Source: JAZKFT01 sp039925965 (lineage in GTDB: Bacteria > Bacteroidota > Bacteroidia > Chitinophagales > Chitinophagaceae). From it: 64,000 nt of DNA. Shown here piece by piece: positions 18,378-26,441 of this stretch. Position numbers and translations under genes: made by a program. Positions within the stretch are counted from its first letter, which is position 1; every line of letters begins with the position of its first letter. Below the pieces are notes generated by a model. The model was not told the DNA's origin, made no database searches, and saw only the letters and a program-made list of their open reading frames with translations. The DNA is taken from contig JBDSXW010000104.1 of assembly GCA_039925965.1 (NCBI GenBank), positions 1 through 64,000 of the forward strand, in the 5' to 3' direction.

Positions 18378-19961
18378 ATGAAACCATTGAACCAGATTAT
18401 CAGGTGGGGCACGCTGCTGCTATTGCTGCTTGGTAGCATGCAGGCAGTTGCCCAGCCCTACCCCAATTCGGGTGATCACCTTGTGTGTATCAACGCTACC
18501 GAACCCTATGGCGTAGTGTTAACGGCAGGGTCTACTTATGCGTGGACAATTACGCCGGTAACCGGCGGCAATGGAACCATCGCGGCCGGAGCCACGCCCA
18601 ATCTTATTTCGGTCAACTGGACCACAGCGGGTACTGCTACTTTAAAGGTGATTGAAACCAATGCTGGTGGTTGCCCCGGCGATCCGGTTACCATTTTGGT
18701 TACCATCAATGCTAAACCAACCGTTACCGTAAACTCATCTGCCATATGCGCCGGCACCAACGCCACCATAACTGCGTCGCCAGGCGCTGCTGCTACCTAT
18801 AGCTATTTGTGGACCGTGCCTGTAACCGCTACCAACCCGGGTAACGTAGCCACCTTTACATCCAATGTTGCTGGCACTTATACCGTGGTTATTACCAATA
18901 CTGCAACAACCTGCGCCTCTGCCTCTGCAAGCGGAGCGGTAACGATCAATGCTGCGCCAACACTTACGATTACCAATCCGGCCATTTGCGGAACCGGCAC
19001 AGCCGACCTCACCACTGCGGCCGTTACAGTAGGGTCTACTGCAGGGTTAGTATTTACTTACTGGACAGATGCTGCTGCTACCATTCCTTATCCTACACCA
19101 ACTGCAGCTCCGGCTGGCACCTATTTTATCAAGGGTGCACTCGGTGCAGGCTGCTTTGATATCAAACCGGTAGTAGTAACCACGGCTCCCGCACCAACTG
19201 TCACCATTACCAACCCTGCACCTGTATGTGCACCAGCAACCGTAGATATCACCGCTGCCGCTGTAACCGCAGGTTCTACTGCAGGCTTAACATTTACCTA
19301 CTGGACCGATGCTGCCGCCACTGTGCCTTATACAACACCAACAGCTGCTACAGCAGGTACTTATTATATCAAAGGATCCTCAGGGACCGGGTGCGCTGAT
19401 ATTAAACCAGTATTGGTTTCTGCGGCTCCTGCTCCTACACTGATTGTGAACAACCCTGCAGCTGTATGTGCACCGAACACCGTAAACATAACAGCTGCAG
19501 CTATTACTGCAGGTTCTACAGCGGGCCTCACATATACCTATTGGACAGATGCCGCAGCCACCGTGCCTTATGCAACACCAACCGCAGCCACAGCAGGCAC
19601 CTACTACATCAAAGGATCCAGTGCCGGAGGATGTTCTGCCATTAAGCCAGTTGTTGTTTTGGTGAACCCAATACCGGCACCGCTAATTACCGGGCCAACA
19701 CCGGTTTGCCAAAGTATCAACGGTAGTACGTCCACGTACACCACACTAAATGTGAATGGAAATAGTTATGTATGGGTTGTAGCAGGCGGAACGATTTCAG
19801 CCGGACAGGGTAGCAATACGATTACAGTTACCTGGACAACGCCTGGCGCCGGTTCGGTAGGTGTCACGGAATCTGTAGCCACCAGTGGCTGCTCATCTAA
19901 CGTTTCCAAAACCATTACTGTCACGGCCAAACCGGTAACATCACCTATCACACACAATTAA
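18378..19961 (+). CDS. Secreted Ig-like repeat protein (PKD-like and Ig_7-type modules)
   Basis: A 527-residue protein with a Sec signal peptide (hydrophobic Leu run at about 11-20, cleavage after A-V-A-Q near 26). After two PKD/Ig-like modules come three near-identical modules of about 80 residues at roughly 194-432, each with the pattern T-A-G-S-T-A-G-L-x-x-T-Y-W-T-D-A-A-A-T and G-T-Y-Y-I-K-G, as in Ig_7 modules associated with type-B CTD proteins. A final PKD-like module ends in a tail, K-P-V-T-S-P-I-T-H-N, that resembles the end of the preceding 2055-residue protein. It follows that gene by 55 bases on the same strand, so co-transcription is likely. No sorting domain of its own was found. 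Confidence 0.85.
   Translation: MKPLNQIIRWGTLLLLLLGSMQAVAQPYPNSGDHLVCINATEPYGVVLTAGSTYAWTITPVTGGNGTIAAGATPNLISVNWTTAGTATLKVIETNAGGCPGDPVTILVTINAKPTVTVNSSAICAGTNATITASPGAAATYSYLWTVPVTATNPGNVATFTSNVAGTYTVVITNTATTCASASASGAVTINAAPTLTITNPAICGTGTADLTTAAVTVGSTAGLVFTYWTDAAATIPYPTPTAAPAGTYFIKGALGAGCFDIKPVVVTTAPAPTVTITNPAPVCAPATVDITAAAVTAGSTAGLTFTYWTDAAATVPYTTPTAATAGTYYIKGSSGTGCADIKPVLVSAAPAPTLIVNNPAAVCAPNTVNITAAAITAGSTAGLTYTYWTDAAATVPYATPTAATAGTYYIKGSSAGGCSAIKPVVVLVNPIPAPLITGPTPVCQSINGSTSTYTTLNVNGNSYVWVVAGGTISAGQGSNTITVTWTTPGAGSVGVTESVATSGCSSNVSKTITVTAKPVTSPITHN
18961..19675 (+). repeat. Three tandem Ig_7-type coding repeats
   Basis: Three units of about 235 bases encode the W-T-D-A-A-A-T modules of the 527-residue protein. 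The second and third are the most alike (for example gcaggttctac-gcagg and gcagccaccgtgcctta-like words are nearly shared), pointing to recent duplication or gene conversion. Confidence 0.75.
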
Positions 19962-20215
19962 TAAAAAAGACGCATTGGATATGTGGCCCATAAATCGCCT
20001 GCATTGTTATTGTCGGTAAGGGATAAAATTGCGAATTAGTCATTTGGTCATTAGGTCAAAGACCTGCAGATCAAATGACCCAGAAAATAGTACAGTCAAA
20101 TTTACAGTTCTATAACTTTCGTATTATGACAGGCAGGCGACCCGGGCAGCGTTCTAAACAGAAATGCGGGTCGGAAACATTTTATGAAGTATAAATGGCA
20201 GAGAATTAATGAGAC

Positions 20216-21277
20216 ATGCGTAAGGCCTTACCACATATAATACTGGCATTGATGCTTATCGGCAGCGGCATTCCGGCTGTGGCACAAATTGCCATGCCGG
20301 ATACCGTTTGCGTAGGTACGACCAGGTTGTATCAGGTAAACGATCCCACAACGCCCTCCACCTACACCTGGAAAATTGACGGTATTACCCAGGCTGCTAC
20401 TAAAAATGAAATTCCGGTTACCTGGAATACGGCGGGCACTTTTTTACTGTCGGTGCAGGAGCATTCAACTGCGGGATGCGATGGGGATATCCGCTCGGGA
20501 TTGGTTATTGTAAATCCATTGCCGGTGGCCAACGCCGGGCCGGATTCGGTGATCTGTTTTGGCAGTTCGATTCAACTGAATGGGAGTGGAGGTGGGCAGT
20601 ACCAGTGGTCACCACCTACCTTTCTTTCCAATGCAGCCATTGCTAAACCCATCGCCACAGTGCCTGGCGCAGGTATTTATAAATATGTTTTGAGCGTAAG
20701 CAGCAACAGTTGCCAGGCATTGGCCCGTGATACAGTCATCATCACCATGCTGCCGCCAGCAAGGGTGTTTGCAGGCAACGATACATCCATTGCCATCAAC
20801 CAGCCATTGCAACTGAATGCAGTTGATGTTAGTAATAGTTTGTTTAGCCGGTATACCTGGTCGCCATCATTTGGCCTTAGCAATGCGGTCATTCAAAACC
20901 CGTTGGCAACATTGAGCAGTAATATCACGTACACGGTTACGGCACAAACGGCCAACGGCTGCGTAGCCACCGATGATATTACTATTAAGGTGTATAACAG
21001 GCCGGAAATCTATGTACCTACTGCCTTCACACCCAATAAAGACGGGCTTAACGATTTGTTTAAACCGACCTATATTGGCATTGTACAGGTGCAATATTTC
21101 AGTGTATTCAATCGCTATGGACAGTTGCTGTTTAACACTACCAGCCAGTCTGCGGGATGGGACGGAACACTAAATGGCGAAAGGCAAAGCCCGATGGCTT
21201 ATGTATGGATGGTGAAAGGTGTTGGTCCCGATGGCAGGGTCATTCAGAAAAAAGGAACTGTGGTCCTGATACGCTAG
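20216..21277 (+). CDS. Secreted protein with T9SS type-B (gliding motility-associated) C-terminal domain
   Basis: A 353-residue protein with a Sec signal peptide (cleavage near A-V-A-Q, residue 24), two or three PKD/Ig-like modules (one with N-A-G-P-D-S-V-I, one with F-A-G-N-D-T-S-I), and a C-terminal CHU_C/type-B sorting domain: Y-V-P-T-A-F-T-P-N-K-D-G-L-N-D at about 268-282, then F-N-R-Y-G-Q-L-L-F, G-W-D-G-T-L-N-G and the final K-K-G-T-V-V-L-I-R. This domain directs export and cell-surface attachment by the type IX system whose core is encoded at 36001-40810. It follows the 527-residue gene by 254 bases, with a possible -7 element (TAACTTTC at 20113-20120), so it may have its own promoter. 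Confidence 0.9.
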   Translation: MRKALPHIILALMLIGSGIPAVAQIAMPDTVCVGTTRLYQVNDPTTPSTYTWKIDGITQAATKNEIPVTWNTAGTFLLSVQEHSTAGCDGDIRSGLVIVNPLPVANAGPDSVICFGSSIQLNGSGGGQYQWSPPTFLSNAAIAKPIATVPGAGIYKYVLSVSSNSCQALARDTVIITMLPPARVFAGNDTSIAINQPLQLNAVDVSNSLFSRYTWSPSFGLSNAVIQNPLATLSSNITYTVTAQTANGCVATDDITIKVYNRPEIYVPTAFTPNKDGLNDLFKPTYIGIVQVQYFSVFNRYGQLLFNTTSQSAGWDGTLNGERQSPMAYVWMVKGVGPDGRVIQKKGTVVLIR

Positions 21278-21526
21278 GGAGTGATTTTACAGGGACATTG
21301 GAATGAATTGTATTTACAATTGCCGATGGGGCAACGCCGTAAAAAATGGGTAGTGATTAATGGGTTATTGGCTAGACGTTTTTTCAATATTGTACTTCCT
21401 CACAAAAAGGTAAGTTTCATTCTTTAAAGTAGACGGATCCCATTTCTAAGTGGTATAAATTTGTCGGCTCACAAAGCACCATCACAAATCAGACATCCGA
21501 TATCGGACATCAAAAAATCGCCTTTT

Positions 21527-22240
21527 ATGGATTTGCCTTTCTTTTTTTCGGATGACCTAACGCAGCAGTCAACTACTCTTTTCCTGGATGAAGCCGCCAG
21601 CCGCCACGCCGTGCAGGTATTGCGGATGAAGGAAAGTGATGCCTTGCAAATAGCAAATGGTAAAGGCAGCATCGCAAAAGCAATTATTACAAATGCGCAT
21701 AAAAAGCGAACGGAGCTGAACATTGAAATGGTAAGCTTTGACCCGAAGGCAATTCATAGCATTGGCATTGCCATTTCACTGGTAAAAAATGCTGCCCGTT
21801 TTGAATGGTTTCTTGAGAAGGCTACCGAGATAGGCGTTACTGATATTTACCCGCTGCTATGTCACCGCACGGAACGGGAGTTGTTCCGGCTGGATCGCAT
21901 GAAACAAATTCTCATCAGTGCCATGCTGCAAAGCCAGCAGGCCTGGATGCCGGTACTGCACACGACAGCAACGTTTACCGAAAGCATCAAATATTTTGAA
22001 AAAATTGATGGACAAAAGATGATCGCTCATTGCCTGGAAACGGATAAAAAGCAACTGGTGGATCAACTAATCAACGAATCAATTAATCGACTGATCCTCA
22101 TTGGACCCGAAGGCGATTTTACCAAAGAAGAAATACAGTTGGCAATGGATAATAACTACATTTCTGTAGCACTGGGGAACACAAGACTACGCACAGAAAC
22201 TGCGGGGATGGTGGCCGCGACATTATTGAAGTTGGTGTGA
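21527..22240 (+). CDS. rsmE: 16S rRNA (uracil(1498)-N(3))-methyltransferase RsmE
   Basis: A 237-residue SPOUT-class methyltransferase that modifies U1498 of 16S rRNA using S-adenosylmethionine. The trefoil-knot motifs are clear near the end: L-I-G-P-E-G-D-F-T followed by A-L-G-N-T-R-L-R-T-E-T-A. The middle has the E-K-A-T-E-I-G-V signature and the C-H-R-T-E-R segment. The start at 21527 (M-D-L-P-F-F) is chosen because the 22 upstream codons are encoded by a short repeat (atcagacatccgatatcgg-like words) and are unlike the family. Confidence 0.95.
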   Translation: MDLPFFFSDDLTQQSTTLFLDEAASRHAVQVLRMKESDALQIANGKGSIAKAIITNAHKKRTELNIEMVSFDPKAIHSIGIAISLVKNAARFEWFLEKATEIGVTDIYPLLCHRTERELFRLDRMKQILISAMLQSQQAWMPVLHTTATFTESIKYFEKIDGQKMIAHCLETDKKQLVDQLINESINRLILIGPEGDFTKEEIQLAMDNNYISVALGNTRLRTETAGMVAATLLKLV

Positions 22241-22369
22241 TTTTTTCTTGACCGCTTACCATCCACGGTTCGCATCTTACATCTCGCAGCCGAAACAGAA
22301 CGAAATGATGAAACAGAAGGATACAAATTGATACGACGCGCAATATTGAACCAATTCAGTCGTTCATGC

Positions 22370-23194
22370 TTAATGCGCCTCATCAGAATGATAGGTCTGT
22401 TTCTCCTCGAATTGATCTGGCAAACGCGGCCCATGCAGCTTCACCGCCTTGGCCTTTTCCTTCTTCATCATCTTCAGGTTGAGTAATTCCACACCAAAGC
22501 TGAATGCCATAGCCACGTAGATATAGGTCTTGTCGATATGACTGCCGTGCAGCGGCTCCAGCCCTTCGAAGAACAGGCTAAAACCTACCATAATCAGGAA
22601 TGATAAAGCCAGCATTTTAAAAGTAGGATGCTTGTCAATGAATTTCGAAATGGCGCCAGCAAAAAAGAACATGATCACCATGGCAATCATCACGGCCACG
22701 ATCATTACCGGTACCTGCCGCGCCATGCCGATGGCAGTGATGATACTGTCGAAGGAGAAGATCATATCCACTAAAACGATCTGTGCCATGATCGCACCGA
22801 AACTGCCTTGTTTTTTGCTGCTGCTGCCCGAAAATCCTTCATCGCCCTCCAGCTTTTGATGGATCTCTTTTACCGTCTTAAATATCAAAAAGAGGCCACC
22901 CACGAACATGATACAGTTGCGCAGGTTAAAAGGATAGTGCTTGTCGTTAAAGGTAAATCCGAATAATTCACTGCTGCCGTTCTTCACCAGCCAGCCCAGG
23001 CCAAGAAGCAGGCCGCTGCGTACAATGATGCCCAATATCATCCAAAGCCTGCGGGCTCTTTTGTTTTGGTCAGCGGGCAGGCGGCCTATCAGGATAGATA
23101 CGAAAATAACGTTATCAATACCAAGTACTATTTCAAGCAGGGTGAGCGTAACGAGGCTAATCAGCGAATCGACTGTAAGTAAATTCTCCCACAT
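22370..23194 (-). CDS. TerC/Alx family integral membrane protein
   Basis: A 274-residue membrane protein with about seven hydrophobic segments. The two family motifs with buried acidic residues are present: E-I-V-L-G-I-D-N-V-I-F at about 21-31 and D-M-I-F-S-F-D-S-I near 141-149. TerC/Alx proteins act in metal (notably manganese) export or tellurite-related stress; the substrate is not shown here. The C-terminal tail is basic then His/Glu-rich. The gene converges on rsmE with 129 bases between the stops. Confidence 0.9.
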   Translation of the reverse strand: MWENLLTVDSLISLVTLTLLEIVLGIDNVIFVSILIGRLPADQNKRARRLWMILGIIVRSGLLLGLGWLVKNGSSELFGFTFNDKHYPFNLRNCIMFVGGLFLIFKTVKEIHQKLEGDEGFSGSSSKKQGSFGAIMAQIVLVDMIFSFDSIITAIGMARQVPVMIVAVMIAMVIMFFFAGAISKFIDKHPTFKMLALSFLIMVGFSLFFEGLEPLHGSHIDKTYIYVAMAFSFGVELLNLKMMKKEKAKAVKLHGPRLPDQFEEKQTYHSDEAH

Positions 23195-23227
23195 AGGTTA
23201 TGTAATTTTTTTGTGCGTAAATATCCA

Positions 23228-23743
23228 TTAAACTGTTCTCACCTCCATCACATGTGCTTTCACCAGCTTCTTAAATACCGCAAAGTCATCATTACTAAAA
23301 AAGGACCGGGCAAACATAGAAAACGACTGGTTGCCTTGGTATAGCAACACAATATCCCGGCCTACGATCGCCTTATGAAATGCGGTCCATTGATGTATAA
23401 GCGTGCTGTCGCTCAGTTTGGTAACCAGCTCAGCATCATTTACCTCCATATCAAATACGGTATTCTCGCCCATAGCTTTGAGCAGAAACTTACCCGTGTG
23501 GTCTCTTTTTCTTTTCAGGAAGAAATACAGGCCCACAGCCAAGCCCTGGTATATAACACCCAGCCAGCCATTGCTACCAAACTGTGGCTTGAACAATTCA
23601 TTAATCAAAAAGTAGAAACCCACAAAACTCAATGCTCCCGGAACATAATACAGGCTGTATCGCTGTTTTGCCGGTGCATTGTGGTAATGCATTTTCATGG
23701 ATTGGTTAATGATGTCTTCGGTAAGGTGAATATTTATTTCCAT
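23228..23743 (-). CDS. YcxB-like membrane protein
   Basis: A 171-residue protein with two hydrophobic segments (about 35-50 and 60-75) followed by a soluble domain containing H-Q-W-T-A-F-H-K-A, L-L-Y-Q-G-N and F-A-R-S-F-F, the pattern of the YcxB-like C-terminal domain. Its function is unknown. The start at 23743 (M-E-I-N-I-H) is preferred to an ATG eight codons upstream. It reads in the same direction as the terC-like gene, 33 bases upstream of it, and may share a transcript. Confidence 0.75.
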   Translation of the reverse strand: MEINIHLTEDIINQSMKMHYHNAPAKQRYSLYYVPGALSFVGFYFLINELFKPQFGSNGWLGVIYQGLAVGLYFFLKRKRDHTGKFLLKAMGENTVFDMEVNDAELVTKLSDSTLIHQWTAFHKAIVGRDIVLLYQGNQSFSMFARSFFSNDDFAVFKKLVKAHVMEVRTV

Positions 23744-23814
23744 AATGAAAGGCCTTCCTCCCCTCAAACGAGGTTGCTGAAAACCGTAGTTAGTTACTTA
23801 GTTGATCGTGTTTC

Positions 23815-24936
23815 CTAAAGACCCTTTTTTGTGTAAGTTGGGAGGTACCCCTTACAAATATTTTTGGTGATGGCCGGCCCCTCATAGATAAATCCAGTCC
23901 ACACCTGCACCAGACAGGCGCCGGCCTCCAGTTTCTCACAGGCGTCAGCGGCTGTAAAAATGCCTCCGGAGGCAATCACTGGTACCTGGCCTTTTGTTTT
24001 AGAGCAGATGTACCGGACTACTTCTGTAGATCTCGCTGTTACCGGCTTGCCGCTTAATCCACCCATGCCCATGGCTGCAATTTTAGCAGCGGATGTCTGT
24101 AAGTGCTCCCGGCTGATAGTGGTATTACAGGCCACCAGACCGTCGAGTTGTATTTCCATTGCCAGGTCAATCACGTCGTCTATTTGTTCAATGGTAAGGT
24201 CTGGGGCTATTTTTAAGAGTAGTGGTTTGGGTGATGGTTGCTGGCTGTTCAGTAATTGCAGGTGTCCCAGGATTTTTCGGAGCGACTTTTTCTCCTGCAA
24301 TTCCCGTAAGCCAGGTGTGTTGGGACTGCTCACATTCACTACGAAATAATCCACGTAATCAAATAGTCCTTTAAAGCATTTTTCATAGTCCAGCCAGGCT
24401 TCTTCGTTGGGTGTCAGTTTGTTTTTTCCGATGTTACCACCGATGATCAGGTTACCGGTTGCCAGTTGCCGGTTTCCGGATTCCAGGCTATTGCTTACTA
24501 ATGACTTATTGACCCATTGACTATTAACTTCCCTCCACCGCTTCAGCCTTTCCATCACCACTTCCAGCCCTTCATTATTAAAACCCATCCTGTTGATTAA
24601 CGCCTTATCTTTTGGCAGCCTGAATAACCTCGGCATCTCATTGCCGGCCTGGGCTAATGGGGTCACCGTACCTATCTCCACCGCACCAAAACCGAGGGCT
24701 TCAAGTTCCCTTAAATACCGGGCATTTTTATCAAAGCCAGCTGCCAGGCCCACCGGATTTTTAAAGTTCAAACCGAATTGTTGGGTGGGTAGGTTTTCAC
24801 CCTTTGCCCGATACATATTACCAATAACTTTTTTTACAAACCCAATGCTGCACAATGCTTTCAGCGCGTTCATCGAAAAATAATGCACTTTCTCAGGATC
24901 AAAAAGAAATAGGAAGGAACGAAGTAATGGATACAT
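23815..24936 (-). CDS. pyrD: Quinone-dependent dihydroorotate dehydrogenase with a 28-residue insertion
   Basis: Class 2 dihydroorotate dehydrogenase of 373 residues, the fourth step of pyrimidine synthesis, oxidising dihydroorotate at FMN and passing electrons to quinone. Visible are the N-terminal membrane-associating helices (residues 1-40), the F-D-K-N motif near 68-71, N-R-M-G-F-N-N, the catalytic-serine loop N-V-S-S-P-N-T-P-G-L, A-C-N-T-T-I and the FMN phosphate loop A-S-G-G-I. The start at 24936 (M-Y-P-L-L-R) matches the family. Residues about 135-162 (24451-24534) are extra compared with homologues, which run directly from the L-K-R helix into I-I-G-G-N-I-G-K-N. The insert's DNA resembles intergenic repeats of this genome. 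Confidence 0.94.
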   Translation of the reverse strand: MYPLLRSFLFLFDPEKVHYFSMNALKALCSIGFVKKVIGNMYRAKGENLPTQQFGLNFKNPVGLAAGFDKNARYLRELEALGFGAVEIGTVTPLAQAGNEMPRLFRLPKDKALINRMGFNNEGLEVVMERLKRWREVNSQWVNKSLVSNSLESGNRQLATGNLIIGGNIGKNKLTPNEEAWLDYEKCFKGLFDYVDYFVVNVSSPNTPGLRELQEKKSLRKILGHLQLLNSQQPSPKPLLLKIAPDLTIEQIDDVIDLAMEIQLDGLVACNTTISREHLQTSAAKIAAMGMGGLSGKPVTARSTEVVRYICSKTKGQVPVIASGGIFTAADACEKLEAGACLVQVWTGFIYEGPAITKNICKGYLPTYTKKGL

Positions 24937-25185
24937 AAATGGCGACGAAGATAATATTCCATCGCTGATTTGGGTATTGTCTGGAAGCATTGCGCGTCTC
25001 CCACCCTTAGAACACCTAGTCATAGGGTTTGATAATGTACGAAGAAGGCTTAATTTTCGGGGTCAGTTTCATGTCCGTCTATCCATGCCGAGAAATAGTT
25101 GCATAAACAACCTTTTTTGTTTTATTTTTGAGATCGGACCGAGTTGGAGGGACGAAACTTTGATAAAAAAATAAAAATAATTTCT

Positions 25186-26361
25186 ATGCAGGAAGCATAT
25201 ATCGTAGCCGGATATCGTACGGCAGTAGCAAAAAGCAAACGTGGTGGGTTCCGTTTTATGCGACCCGACGATCTTGCGGTTTTAGTCATACAGGGGCTAT
25301 TGGCAAGCATCCCTCAACTGGATGCAAAAAGAGTAGATGATTGTATTGTTGGTAATGCCGTGCCGGAAGCCGAGCAGGGACTGCAGATTGGTCGACTCAT
25401 CAGCGCCCGGGCTTTGGGTATTGATGTACCTGGCATGACGGTAAACCGCTACTGCGCCAGCGGCCTCGAAACCATTGCTATTGCCACCGCAAAAATACGC
25501 AGTGGTATGGCCGATTGTATTGTAGCTGGCGGTGTAGAAAGCATGAGCCTGGTACCGGCCAGCGGTTGGAAAACAGTGCCCAATTATACTGTGGCAAGTA
25601 CCGAGCCTGATTATTATTTAAATATGGGCCTTACAGCCGAAGCCGTGGCCAAAGAATATAATGTAAGCCGTGAAGACCAGGATGCATTTTCTTTTGCCAG
25701 CCATCAAAAAGCCATTAACGCCATCCAGAATGGATATTTTAAAGATGGCATTTTGCCTATTACCGTCGAGGAAGTGTATGTAACTGAGAAAGGCAAACGG
25801 GCCACCAAGAGCTATGTTGTGGATACAGACGAAGGTCCGCGCAAGGACACCACCCTGGAAGCATTGGCCAAACTAAAACCTGTATTTGCTGTAAATGGAA
25901 CGGTTACTGCCGGAAATGCCTCGCAAACCAGCGATGGTGCCAGTTTTGTAGTAGTCATGAGCGAAAAAATGATGAACGAACTGGGTCTGAAACCAATCGC
26001 TCGGCTGGTAAACTGCGCTTGTGCTGGTGTAGAACCCCGTATAATGGGTATTGGCCCTGTGGCGGCTGTGCCCAAGGTTTTAAAACAAGCGGGTATGAGT
26101 ATCGGCGATATTGATTTATTTGAACTTAACGAGGCATTCGCATCGCAAAGCCTGGCTGTTATCCGCAAACTGGAACTCGATGTTGATAAGGTAAACATCA
26201 ACGGGGGTGCTATTTCGCTCGGTCATCCGCTGGGCTGTACTGGTAGTAAGCTTACCGTTCAAATAACCCACGACATGAAAAGGCTTAATAAGAAATACGG
26301 TATTGTTACGGCCTGCGTAGGTGGCGGGCAGGGAATTGCGGGGATTATTGAGCGGTTGTAA
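25186..26361 (+). CDS. Acetyl-CoA C-acyltransferase (thiolase)
   Basis: A 391-residue thiolase that cleaves or forms 3-ketoacyl-CoA, in fatty-acid beta-oxidation or acetoacetyl-CoA formation. The acyl-carrier Cys90 lies in N-R-Y-C-A-S-G-L; the second-site motifs are N-E-A-F-A, G-G-A-I-S-L-G-H-P-L-G and the late C-V-G-G-G-Q-G with the proton-shuttling Cys. The start at 25186 (M-Q-E-A-Y) is the family start. No other beta-oxidation gene is adjacent, so it may be a stand-alone FadA/AtoB-type enzyme. A bidirectional terminator follows. Confidence 0.93.
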   Translation: MQEAYIVAGYRTAVAKSKRGGFRFMRPDDLAVLVIQGLLASIPQLDAKRVDDCIVGNAVPEAEQGLQIGRLISARALGIDVPGMTVNRYCASGLETIAIATAKIRSGMADCIVAGGVESMSLVPASGWKTVPNYTVASTEPDYYLNMGLTAEAVAKEYNVSREDQDAFSFASHQKAINAIQNGYFKDGILPITVEEVYVTEKGKRATKSYVVDTDEGPRKDTTLEALAKLKPVFAVNGTVTAGNASQTSDGASFVVVMSEKMMNELGLKPIARLVNCACAGVEPRIMGIGPVAAVPKVLKQAGMSIGDIDLFELNEAFASQSLAVIRKLELDVDKVNINGGAISLGHPLGCTGSKLTVQITHDMKRLNKKYGIVTACVGGGQGIAGIIERL

Positions 26362-26383
26362 GGCTCTGTAAACGCCACCGAAT

Positions 26384-26420
26384 AAAAAGCCCTCCCAGTA
26401 TTATGCTGGAAGGGCTTTTT
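26384..26420. terminator. Bidirectional rho-independent terminator
   Basis: AAAAAGCCCTCCCAG pairs with CTGGAAGGGCTTTTT (one mismatch) around TATTATG. A-run and T-run on opposite sides let it end both the thiolase gene (plus) and the susD gene (minus), whose stops flank it at 26361 and 26442. Confidence 0.85.
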
Positions 26421-26441
26421 GTATTGTTAAGCAGGCAAATA

